A stretch of 19,943 nt of DNA from Capniomyces stellatus (taxonomy: Eukaryota > Kickxellomycota > Harpellomycetes > Harpellales > Legeriomycetaceae): assembly GCA_001661515.1 (NCBI GenBank), contig LUVW01000057.1, positions 3,077-23,019 of the forward strand. The letters run 5' to 3'. Positions 1-8,610 of the stretch are shown here, piece by piece. The notes beneath the pieces are model-generated. The model saw only the letters and a program-made list of their open reading frames with translations, had not been told where the DNA came from and made no database searches. Numbering within the stretch: the first letter of the stretch is position 1; each line of letters opens with the position of its first letter. The translations under genes and the position numbers were made by a program.

Positions 1-342
1 AAAAAAAAAAAAAAAAAGAGTAGGAGGAGAAAAGTAGGGAGATGGATAGGGAGATGGATTTAAAAAAGAGAAGAGAGTAAATAAGAGGCAAGATAGGAGG
101 AAGACTAGCAAGTAGATGTGATTTGGTGAATAAAGGAGAATAGAGAAAAAAGGATTTAAAAAAAAAACGAGGAATATAAAAGCAGGAAAGCCCAAAGAAA
201 AAAAAAGAAAAAAGAAAAAAGTAGTATTAAAACAATTTCTAAATTTACCTTTACCGAAATAAGAAAAAAAAGAAAACGCAGCTCTAAGAGAAAGAAATAG
301 AGAAAAAGTAGAAATATCATTTGAGAAAATAAATAAATAAAT

Positions 343-400
<58 letters not shown>

Positions 401-414
401 TAGATAATAACAGG
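1..414. other. Purine-rich upstream region of the tyrosinase gene
   Basis: No gene is visible here. The + strand is strongly A/G-rich, opens with a 17-nt A tract, and runs through AAATAA-type and AGAA tetranucleotide repeats right up to the tyrosinase start. The long minus-strand open frame across it is made of Phe/Leu/Ser runs produced by the polypurine composition and is not believable as protein. The region probably holds the tyrosinase promoter and 5' UTR, but no specific element could be named. Confidence 0.6.
343..400. repeat. AGAA tetranucleotide microsatellite
   Basis: About 14 uninterrupted copies of AGAA follow a short AATA tract (about 327-343). The array ends 14 bp before the tyrosinase ATG, so it lies in the 5' UTR or core promoter. 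Perfect arrays of this kind normally vary in length between strains. Confidence 0.95.
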
Positions 415-1914
415 ATGAAGGTATCATTTATAAGTGCAGTATTGGTGGGAGTTTTGACAGCAGTGGAGGGGCAGAGATGTTCAAGAGTGATAACTAGAAA
501 GGAGATAAGGAGTATATCAGCAGACGAGTGGTCGTACATGTCGTATTCGATGTCAAGAATGAACAGAAACGGGTGGTTTAGATGGTTAGCAAAAACACAC
601 TCGCGAGAGAGCGGGAGTATCCATGGGAGTCCAATGTTTTTGCCGTGGCATAGACAGTTCACGAGGCACTTTGAGACGATTGCGCGACAGTTCTACCCAG
701 ACTTTGCGGTACCATACTGGGATGCGGCAGCAGACTTTGCGTACCCAACGGGGAGTTCGGTGTTGTCGTACCGGTACATGGGGGGAAATGGGGACCGAAA
801 CAATTGGGATTGTGTGAATAACGGGCTTCATGCGGGGTGGAAGTTGCAGTACCCAGAGGAAGGAGGATGTTTGAAGAGAACGTTTGCGGGGGATGGGAGG
901 ATTCCAGCGTGGACGAGTCCAGAGCACATGACGTATATATTGCAGACTAGTGAGGACTTTGAGTCGTTTAGACTGCAGATTGAGGGAAATCTGCACGCAC
1001 ATGTGCACAACAGTATAGGAGGATATATGGGATCAATGGACTCACCAACAGACTTTTTGTTCTTCCTTCACCACTCTAACATGGATAGATTCTGGTGGAA
1101 ATGGCAGAATTTGGCAAGAGACGGAATGTCGGCGTATAGCGGAAGTTTGGGTGAACAATTGCCAAACTACGGAAACACAGTGGAAAGCGTGATGAGATTG
1201 GGGTACAACGGATTGTGTTACGAGTACGATGATGCAAAAGCGTTCAATAAGAGACAGGATTCGGGTGCAGGAGCAATTGGCGAGGTGGTCAAAGTTCCAG
1301 CTATGAATTTGGCCACAGCTTTGCCAGCTAACGTACTGAAGAAGTTCTTCCCAATGCTGCTTAACGATAACACACCAAAAATGTCAGTTGATTTGCCTGA
1401 TAAAGTGACGAGCAAGTCCCTGGAATTTGCCAAGAATTACAATACCGGAAAGTTACAAAGTGTCATTAGTCTCGCCCCACTCAACGCCACAATCAATGCC
1501 CCAATCAACGATACAGTTTACGCCACAATCAACGCCACAATCAACGCCACAGATTCAGCTACTGATTCCGTCAATGCTACAACCCCTCAACTCCAGAGAT
1601 CAGCACTGATGACGATCAATGAAAGTTCTGAAGAACTAAAGAAACCTGTTGAGGCTGGTTCAATTGCCGACTCGACAGTTTTGACCGCAAATTCACTCGA
1701 CTTGTCCACCAATGGAGCCAATGGAGCCAGTGGAGCCAGTGGAAACTCAACTGTAGACACCAGTGCGTTCAAGATGCCATATCCTTCAAGAGTGCCACAA
1801 GATTGGCTTGTAATGAACAAAGTTGACCTCGGAATATATGAGAAGAATTACCAGCTTTCAATTGAGTTGGTAGATGCTCTTAATGCTGCAGGATATGTAT
1901 CACCATACCTCTAG
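415..1914 (+). CDS. Secreted tyrosinase / catechol oxidase (type-3 copper protein)
   Basis: The 499-residue product is predicted to oxidise mono- or diphenols to quinones (melanin or phenolic chemistry) outside the cell. Residues 1-19 form a signal peptide (hydrophobic core VLVGVLTAV, likely cleavage after Gly19). The CuA site is visible as His62, His70 and His79 (the last in LPWHR). The CuB site is His194 and His198 (HAHVH) and His220 in FLHHSNMDRFWW. These spacings are diagnostic of the family. The catalytic domain ends near residue 290. It is followed by an Asn/Thr-rich linker with NAT sequons (about 356-390), a Gly/Ala/Asn/Ser stretch, and a closing segment ending in GYVSPYL. The frame is intronless, unlike most genes in this window. 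The start chosen is the ATG that gives the signal peptide. The true substrate (monophenol or only diphenol) cannot be read from sequence. Confidence 0.93.
   Translation: MKVSFISAVLVGVLTAVEGQRCSRVITRKEIRSISADEWSYMSYSMSRMNRNGWFRWLAKTHSRESGSIHGSPMFLPWHRQFTRHFETIARQFYPDFAVPYWDAAADFAYPTGSSVLSYRYMGGNGDRNNWDCVNNGLHAGWKLQYPEEGGCLKRTFAGDGRIPAWTSPEHMTYILQTSEDFESFRLQIEGNLHAHVHNSIGGYMGSMDSPTDFLFFLHHSNMDRFWWKWQNLARDGMSAYSGSLGEQLPNYGNTVESVMRLGYNGLCYEYDDAKAFNKRQDSGAGAIGEVVKVPAMNLATALPANVLKKFFPMLLNDNTPKMSVDLPDKVTSKSLEFAKNYNTGKLQSVISLAPLNATINAPINDTVYATINATINATDSATDSVNATTPQLQRSALMTINESSEELKKPVEAGSIADSTVLTANSLDLSTNGANGASGASGNSTVDTSAFKMPYPSRVPQDWLVMNKVDLGIYEKNYQLSIELVDALNAAGYVSPYL
1480..1584 (+). repeat. 12-bp coding repeat specifying N-glycosylation sequons
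   Basis: Units close to ATCAACGCCACA recur inside the tyrosinase gene and encode Ile-Asn-Ala-Thr. They create N-x-T sites at Asn357, 365, 373, 377 and 387. The translated segment is a low-complexity linker between the copper domain and the conserved C-terminal tail. The protein also has NES and NST sequons further on. Confidence 0.8.
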
Positions 1915-1980
1915 ACCAACTTTTTAATGTTTTTATATTCTAGTATAGTATAATTTATTATAATATAGTTTAATGAATTA

Positions 1981-2000
1981 AATAAAGAATTAAAAATAAA
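1981..2000 (+). terminator. Polyadenylation signals of the tyrosinase gene
   Basis: Two AATAAA hexamers (1981-1986 and 1995-2000) lie 67-86 bp after the tyrosinase stop. The first is 20 nt before the A tract at 2006, the normal distance between signal and cleavage site. Assignment as poly(A) signals is by consensus only. Confidence 0.5.
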
Positions 2001-2003
2001 GAG

Positions 2004-2005
<2 letters not shown>

Positions 2006-2035
<30 letters not shown>
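2006..2035. repeat. 30-nt A tract abutting the RPC2 stop codon
   Basis: An uninterrupted run of 30 A residues on the + strand ends at the base next to the TAA stop (complement of 2036-2038) of the convergent RPC2 gene. The RPC2 transcript therefore begins its 3' UTR with 30 U. It could be a simple homopolymer expansion or a genomic trace of a poly(A) tail. Confidence 0.9.
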
Positions 2036-2037
<2 letters not shown>

Positions 2038-5000
2038 AAATAATGTCTTGAAGAACCAGTTTAGGTAAAATGTTCATTGCTTGTAGTTCTTGGAACAAGA
2101 GTTTTGCGGCATAAGGAATGTTGAGGTCGGAAAGGTTTTTGGAGGAAGAACAGTATTGGCACCAGCCCTTGTATGCTATGTACCCACAAACGTTGCAGAT
2201 GTAAATGACAAACTTGTCGGAAGAAATGAGCAGACGTTCAAGGAGGAGCATGGATGCACCGTAGCCAATGAGGCAATCGCGTTCCATTTCGCCAAGACGT
2301 AAACCACCATCACGGCTTCTTCCCTCAGTAGGCTGCCTAGTGAGAACGGCTCTTGGGCCTCTAGCACGGGCGTGCATTTTGTCAATGACCATATGTTTGA
2401 GTTTCTGGTAGTAAATGGGGCCAAAGAAAATGTAGGCCATGATGGGGTCACCAGTGATGCCGGAAGTAACGTAGTCCTTGCCCGAGTAGGAGAAGCCGTG
2501 GGTGAGGAGAGACTGGGAGAGGAACTGAATGTTGTTGTCGGCAAATGCGGTTCCGTACTGGAGCTGGCCGTTGAGAACACCAGCCTTGCCGCAGAGAAGC
2601 TCAAGCATTTTACCAACAGTCATTCGGGAGGGGAACCCGTGGGGGTTCATGATGATGTCTGGGGACATTCCGAGATCGTTGAACGGGAGATCTTCGTGGT
2701 TGACAATAATCCCGCAAACGCCCTTCTGACCGTGTCTTGATGAGAACTTGTCGCCGAGTTCAGGACGTCTGGTTTGACGAACAAGACACTTGACCAGCAT
2801 CTGATCGTTTTCAGTTGTAGTGAGAATGACCTTGTCAAGGTAGGCAGGTTCAGGCAGTCTGTAAGAGATGGGCGATGGGTTATAAGCAGGCTCGGATGGG
2901 GCAGAGGATGAGGAGGGGTCGCTGGGGTTGTTGGGCAATGTGGGGTCAGAGTCGAGGTTGGTGGGCACCTGTTTGTTGAGGATAATAGAGCTGGGCTGCA
3001 AACGTTCACCAACTCCAGCAATACCGTCAGGCTCAAGAATAGAGAATTTGAGTGGTACCGAGCCGTCAAGCGTCGCGGGGGGGCCCACAATACGGTCAAA
3101 TGTACCGTTGGGGTACTTTTTAACAAGCGACGCGTACTTGCGCATGACCTGACAACGGCCAAACCCACGGTCCAGACTGGCCTTGTTAAGCACCAACGCG
3201 TCCTCGATATCGTAGCCCGAGTAACTCATCACTGCAACAATAGCGTTCTGGCCCGCAGGCAACTTGTCGTAGTTGATGAGCTCAATTGTTTTGGTTTTGA
3301 CCATTGGCTGCTGCGGGTACACCATCAGGTACAGCAGTGTGTCAATACGCTCCAGCTGGTTGTACGCTATTGCGCCAATCGCCTGCTTTCCCATAGCCGA
3401 CTGGTACGTGTTTCTTGGCGACTGGTTGTGGTGCGGGAACGGAATCAGTCCTGCAACCGCACCCAGAATCGTAAACGGCTCAATTTCAAGATGCGTTGTT
3501 TTGTCTGTAATTTGGTTCTCGTAGATTGCAATGTTACAATCGTTTTCCTCATTCACGTCCAGGTACTCCACCAACCCTAGCCGCAAAAAGTCGTCAAATT
3601 CCAGCTTCCCACCCGCCAGATCCGCAATGTTACGCCCAGTCACCAGCAGTTGACCCTTGTCGACTACCAGCAGCGGACGGCAGATTCGACCATTGTCAGC
3701 CGATACATTGACAATCTTTTTATGGTCGTCTGTGGATATGCTGACAAAAAAAGATACGAGACCGCGGCGACGAAGACTGCGGAATGACGCGACAAGTACG
3801 CGTGCGTTTCGCGTCACTCCCACCAGCTGCCCGTTCAGCATCACTATATAGTTGCTGCGGTCGTAGATCTCCGTGCCCGTCAGCAGGCAGATATCCTCCA
3901 TCCCAAGCAGGAACAGCTTCTTGAGGATCGGCGGCTCCTCATCGTCAGTAGTAATGTGCGTCATGAGCGCGAGATTCTTGACCAGCCCGCACAGCTCTCC
4001 CTCAGGCGTGTCGGACGGACACAGCATGCCCCACTGCGAAGGTTGCAACGACCGGGGTCCACTGACCTTACGCGTCTTTTCAAACTGCGAACTGATACGC
4101 GTCATCATGCCGAGTGCTGCAATGTAGGACAGACGCGACAGCACGTGACTCACTCCTGCGCGTTCCATCTTGAACCGTTTGAGACTCCAGTTACCCGTGC
4201 TGATGGCGCGTACAAAGCCGTTTGTGATGAGGTCGGTGTGGCACACAATTGTGTTGTACACGTCAAACTCCATTGCGCGGTTCGGCTTCTTCAGGATCTT
4301 GTCGATGTTGAGTTTAAGGTCAAAGTTGAACCGCTTGAACAGATCTTCAAACAGAAGACTCAGAAGTTGCCCCGCAAGTTCCAACCTTTTATTACCCAGA
4401 AAGTCCTTATCGTCTACCAGCCGCTTGTTCAGCATTCCCTGCAACACCCGCCGCACCATCACTCCCATGTATATCGTCTTCTTGCGCAGGTCCCCATTCT
4501 CCACCTCAATGTGCGACAACACCACATTGCTGATCAGCTCCAGTCCCTCCTCCGCAACCGTCTTCTTCCGCCCGCTGTTTCCCCCAAACTTCCCCATCCG
4601 GATCCGCCCCCCCACATACTCCAGTGCCTGCTCGCTGGTAAATATCTTCATTTCCCCAACCTCCTCCAGACTTGCCCCAAACTTCTCCAGTATGTTGTAC
4701 TCGTTTCCCCCCACCAGCTGGCTAATTTCCTTATCTGAAGCCACCCCCATCGCCTTCAGCACAATCACTATTGGAATCTCCTCCACCAGACTGTTGTGCT
4801 TCAGGTATATCTTGCCGTTCTTGCTTATCATGTACGTCTTTGACTTTCGCTCCTGTGTCGATGATGTCACCGATGCCATCAGCTGCCCCTTCTTGTCCTC
4901 CTCTACTATAATCCTGTTCTTGCTCAGCTGCTCCTGCACCAGTATCACCTTCTCCACCCCCCGCACCACAAAGTACCCCCCGCTGTCCAGCCCGCACTCC

Positions 5001-5683
5001 GACAATCCCGCCTGCTCCCTCATGCTCTTCCCCTCCAGCACACAGTGCGAACTCCTCAACATTATCGGCATCCGCCCTATATTCACTCCCCTCCGCCTCA
5101 CTATATTTCGCCCCCTCACATACTCTATATCCACAAATATGTTTCCCGAGTACGTCATGTCCCTCAACCGACACTCATGCGGCGTGTACTCCCGCCCCTT
5201 ATCCCCCCCTGCTCCCCCCTCCTGCCTCTCCGCTTTCCCCACCCGGATCCCCGTGTACTTTAGGTAAAAGTTTGGGTCCACTTCACTCGTAATCACCTCA
5301 TTCGCTAATATTATCTTTTGCAACTCCACATTTATAAAATAATTAAACGAATCTATATGCTGCTTCACCAACCCCTTCACCCTCAAAAATCCCTCCAACA
5401 ACTCTCTCTTGTCCTCCAACCCCACCTCCCTCAACTCCTCCTTCTTTCTTGGCCCCTCCAACGTCTTTGCCCAATCCAAAATCTTTTCCTTTCTCGACTT
5501 TACTCTATCCTCTTTAACTATCTCCTCTACCTCTACCTCTACCTCTACCTCTAACTTTACCTTTACCTCTACCTCTACCTCTGCCTCTACCTTTACCTCC
5601 TCTTTAACTTCATTCTCCTCTTTAACTTCCTCCTTTATTTTACGATTACTTCGTCGACCTGCTGCACTTGCTTTTGGCCCCAT
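2036..5683 (-). CDS. RPC2: DNA-directed RNA polymerase III second-largest subunit (RPC2)
   Basis: The 1215-residue nuclear protein forms, with RPC1, the catalytic centre of RNA polymerase III, which makes tRNA, 5S and other small RNAs. It carries the family landmarks in order: [12 protein letters not shown] near residue 108; [13 protein letters not shown] with the Pol III-type segment that follows; CPSDTPEGE near 553; the magnesium-region motif [12 protein letters not shown] near 821; RHGQKG near 980; [13 protein letters not shown] near 1013; the clamp/hybrid segment [12 protein letters not shown]; and a C-terminal zinc site CNVC...CQYC near 1164-1179. The Pol III assignment over RPB2 or RPA2 rests on the overall sequence and the C-terminal form. 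It is some 65-80 residues longer than usual because of a Lys/Glu/Val-rich N-terminal extension (about residues 15-70) and a Ser/Pro/Asn-rich insertion near residue 920. It is intronless. Codons are GC-richer than the flanks. Confidence 0.97.
5524..5600 (-). repeat. Hexanucleotide repeat in the RPC2 N-terminus
   Basis: Degenerate ACCTCT/ACCTTT units on the + strand read on the minus strand as alternating Val-Glu or Val-Lys codons in the N-terminal extension of RPC2. The six-base period keeps the frame, so copy-number change would lengthen or shorten the protein by two residues per unit. Confidence 0.9.
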
Positions 5684-5718
5684 TTTCTTCTTTCTTCTTT
5701 CTTCTTTCTTCTTTCTTT
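5684..5718. repeat. TTCTTTC heptamer array
   Basis: About five copies of a TTCTTTC-like unit lie immediately upstream of the RPC2 ATG (minus strand), giving a purine-rich 5' UTR on the RPC2 transcript. Confidence 0.85.
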
Positions 5719-6404
5719 ACCCTGGTTTCCGCTTTCTCTTCTTTAATCTCTATCCAATTCCACTTGTTCTTGATCAACTCGTTTTTTTCTCTTTTTTTTT
5801 TTTCTTATTTCAAGTTTAACCCTAACTTATTATTCTTCTTCTTATATTGTCTCTATTTACCTTTCTCTTGCTTTTTGATTTTTTTTTTTTTTTTGCTTTA
5901 AAAATTTTTTTAAATTTTTTTAAATTTTTTACAAGCTTAATTTATTCGATTCAACTCGGCTAATCTTTTTTTTTTATTTTCAAGTTTACCCAAACTTTTT
6001 TTTTCTTTGACAAACTTTACCAACATTCTACCCAAACTTTTTTTTCACTCTTCTATAATAATATTTACTAGCATTCCACCCTATCAAATATCATTATTTC
6101 CCTTTTTTTGATTTCAACTATTGTTGGCATTAATCTTCAAATAAACAAACAAATAAAGCAATTCCTTTTCGCTACCATTTTCTTGCCTTTATATTTACCA
6201 TCAACCTCAAAAACCATACAACCTCAAACCTCTAAAAACCCACTTTCTTTTGTAATCAAATATATCCTAATTTTTTTTTATTTTCTGCTTGATGTTTTTG
6301 ATATATTTATATATATTATAAAAGTTACTCTCTTAAACTATTTAAAAACAGCAACTAATCTAATAACCTTTGCTTCTCCATTGTAATAACCCCACCTTTT
6401 CTTT
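5684..6404. other. Divergent promoter region between RPC2 and SSL1
   Basis: This stretch of 721 bp separates the starts of RPC2 (minus) and SSL1 (plus). It is T-rich on the + strand, with T runs of 8-17 nt, including a patterned T7A3/T8A3 block near 5905-5940. Open frames inside it are Phe/Leu/Ile-rich composition artefacts. I see no convincing TATA box or named factor site. Poly(dA:dT) tracts of this kind typically keep fungal promoters nucleosome-poor. Confidence 0.6.
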
Positions 6405-8345
6405 ATGGCTACAAAAACTAAAGAAACCGAAAGTTACATTCGGTTTGAAGACGAAGAGGCCAACGAGCAAGGCGGCTATACTTGGGAAGAAGAATATAAA
6501 CGGTCTTGGGATGTTTTGCAAGAAGATGAAAACGGTAGTCTGCAAAGCGCCGTTGCATCTTTTCACAACAAGCTGAAGCGAAAACGGTACCTCCTCCCCC
6601 CCCCCCCTATTAAACTTTATTCCTCTTTTGTTAATTGGGCTTGTTTGTAAAAAGTCCAACTGTTGTGTTTTTTGAACTTTTCTTTTTATTCTTAAAACAA
6701 AAAAACTAGAGCCATTTTAGCCAAACCAGGAAAAAGTGCTTGTATTTATAAATATTTTGCTTAAATTGTTAAAAGGGCTCAAGGCGATACCGTTGCAGTG
6801 CAAAGGGGTTTGATTAGGTACGGATATATAATAGTTGATTGCTCAATCAACACAAGCGAAAGAGACCTCCGGCCAAGCAGAATCGAACTGGCCCTGCAAA
6901 CCCTTGAGGTTTTTATTTCAGAGTACTTTGACCAAAACCCACTTAGCCAACTTGGAATCATTATATCCAGAGATGGAATGGCCGAAAAGATTACAGGCCT
7001 AAGCAGTAAGAAACCCCTTATTTGCATATACATAAATGTATACATTTTTGTAACTGTGGGACCAGTTGGGTAATTGGTGGTAAAATAAATAAATTCTGGA
7101 TTAATAGGCAATCCATCAGACCATATAAAAGCGATTCGGATCAAAAAAAACAGAGACTCAAGCGGCAGTTTATCACTTCAAAACGCTCTCCAACTAGCAA
7201 TAAACTCCCTAAAACGTACACCAAGCCACGGAACCAGAGAAATCGTTGCCTTGCTCGGCTCACTAACATCAAGCGATCCAAGCGACATGAACAACACCAT
7301 AAACGATCTGCAAGAAGAGAAAATCAGAGTCAGTGTTGTTGAATTGGCTGCTGAGGTTTTTATGTTCAAGAAAATCTGCCTAGCCACCAATGGCGTGTTT
7401 TCTGTTGCTATGAACGAGGCCCATTTTAGAGAACTTTTATTTGACTGCATCCCCCCTCCCCCTTCCTCCACAAACGATCTATCATCCCATCTAGTTATGA
7501 TGGGTTTCTCTACAAGAATCAACGACACTTTTCCCACTTTTTGCTCATGGTAAATTCCCTATTTATATTTGTATTACGTTTATATTATATTATATTTGTA
7601 TTAAATTTACGTTTATATTATATTATATTTGTATTACATTTACATTTACATTTATATTATATTATATTTGTATTACATTTACATTTACATTTATATTATA
7701 TTATATTTATATTAATGTTTTTCATTTCGCTTTTCCCTCAATCTTGTCAAATAGTCACCACAAACTGACTCTAATGGGCTATATGTGTCCAAGGTGCAAA
7801 TCAAAAATCTGTTCTCTTCCCTCCAACTGCGATGTTTGTGGGCTGGCTCTTGTTGCAAGTCCCCACTTGTCAAGGTCCTACCACCACCTGTTCCCAATCA
7901 AAAACTACAAGGAAATCCTATCTATAACGTAAGTTTTTTTTTGTTTTTTTTGCTTCCTTAAATAATATCTTTCCTTCTCTTCTTTTCATTTTATTTGTTG
8001 GAATGTCAATCACTCTCACTTTTTTTTTTTTTTTTTACTAATTCCAACTACATCGCATTATATTAAATTGAACCAACTTTTACTTGCTTGTTTGCTTACT
8101 TTTTTATTGATTTATTTGTCTTGATTAGTGACGAACCGTTAAAATGCTTTGGTTGTATGTGCGATGTTTCCAAACCAGCAAAACGGCTCAACAACAATCA
8201 ACCCAACACCGCTAGCAAATCAAAATTCTCTAGAAACGACATCTCTGCAGAGTATTACAAATGCCCAACTTGCAAACAATCTTTTTGCTTGGACTGCGAT
8301 ATTTTTAACCACGAAACTCTTCATAATTGCCCTGGATGTGTATAG
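6405..8345 (+). CDS. SSL1: TFIIH core subunit Ssl1 / p44 (5 exons)
   Basis: Exons read 6405-6586, 6776-7005, 7108-7549, 7755-7928 and 8129-8345, summing to 1245 nt (414 residues). All four introns (189, 102, 205 and 200 nt) are GT..AG and the frame is kept at each junction. Ssl1/p44 is the TFIIH subunit that binds and stimulates the XPD/Rad3 helicase in transcription initiation and nucleotide excision repair. The N-terminus has [19 protein letters not shown], the family signature. A von Willebrand A-like domain follows ([26 protein letters not shown]), then [16 protein letters not shown] and the LVMMGF segment. A C-terminal zinc region comes next ([22 protein letters not shown]) and a RING-like end ([19 protein letters not shown]). 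The length is slightly shorter than that of yeast Ssl1. The start fits the conserved N-terminus. Confidence 0.95.
7578..7717 (+). repeat. Minisatellite inside SSL1 intron 3
   Basis: Four AT-rich tandem copies (7578-7610, 7611-7650, 7651-7689 and a partial 7690-7717) fill most of the 205-nt intron. The unit is about 39 bp and begins TTTATATTATATTATATTTG. The two central copies are essentially identical. Without them the intron would be near the size of intron 2. Confidence 0.9.
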
Positions 8346-8610
8346 TTTATTCCTCCCCTTTTTTTTTGTATTCATTTACACTTGCATAATTTTAAATCTA
8401 CTCACTTTTTTTTTTATTGACACATACATTTATTTATCACTTTGCTTTTATCATTCGTGTCAATTTTCCCAACTAAGGTATTTATACTAGATGATTGCCG
8501 TTTTACTTTTTGTTCATTTTTGTTCACTCTCTTTATTTAAAATTTGCTTTTATTGATTGACACCATTGTACTGTGATTCAGCCCAGTAATTACAAAAATA
8601 TAAATTGCTA

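Noticed and set aside
156..662. 168-codon minus-strand open frame over the tyrosinase 5' end
   Set aside because: It is Leu/Phe/Ser-rich because it reads the AGAA array and polypurine tract backwards, and it overlaps the start of a well-supported gene.
4170..5267. 365-codon + frame antisense to RPC2
   Set aside because: It is the shadow of RPC2 in a pyrimidine-rich strand (Ser/Pro/Arg-rich) with no domain, while the minus frame carries all RNA polymerase motifs.
5668..5901. 77-codon + frame in the RPC2-SSL1 promoter
   Set aside because: It consists almost entirely of Phe, Leu and Ser from T tracts and has no features beyond composition.
6587..6775. Possible extra exon between SSL1 exons 1 and 2 (around 6708-6740)
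   Set aside because: A short frame near 6708 looked usable, but joining exon 1 directly to 6776 already gives the family's length and sequence (KRKR to QRGLIR), so no extra exon is needed.
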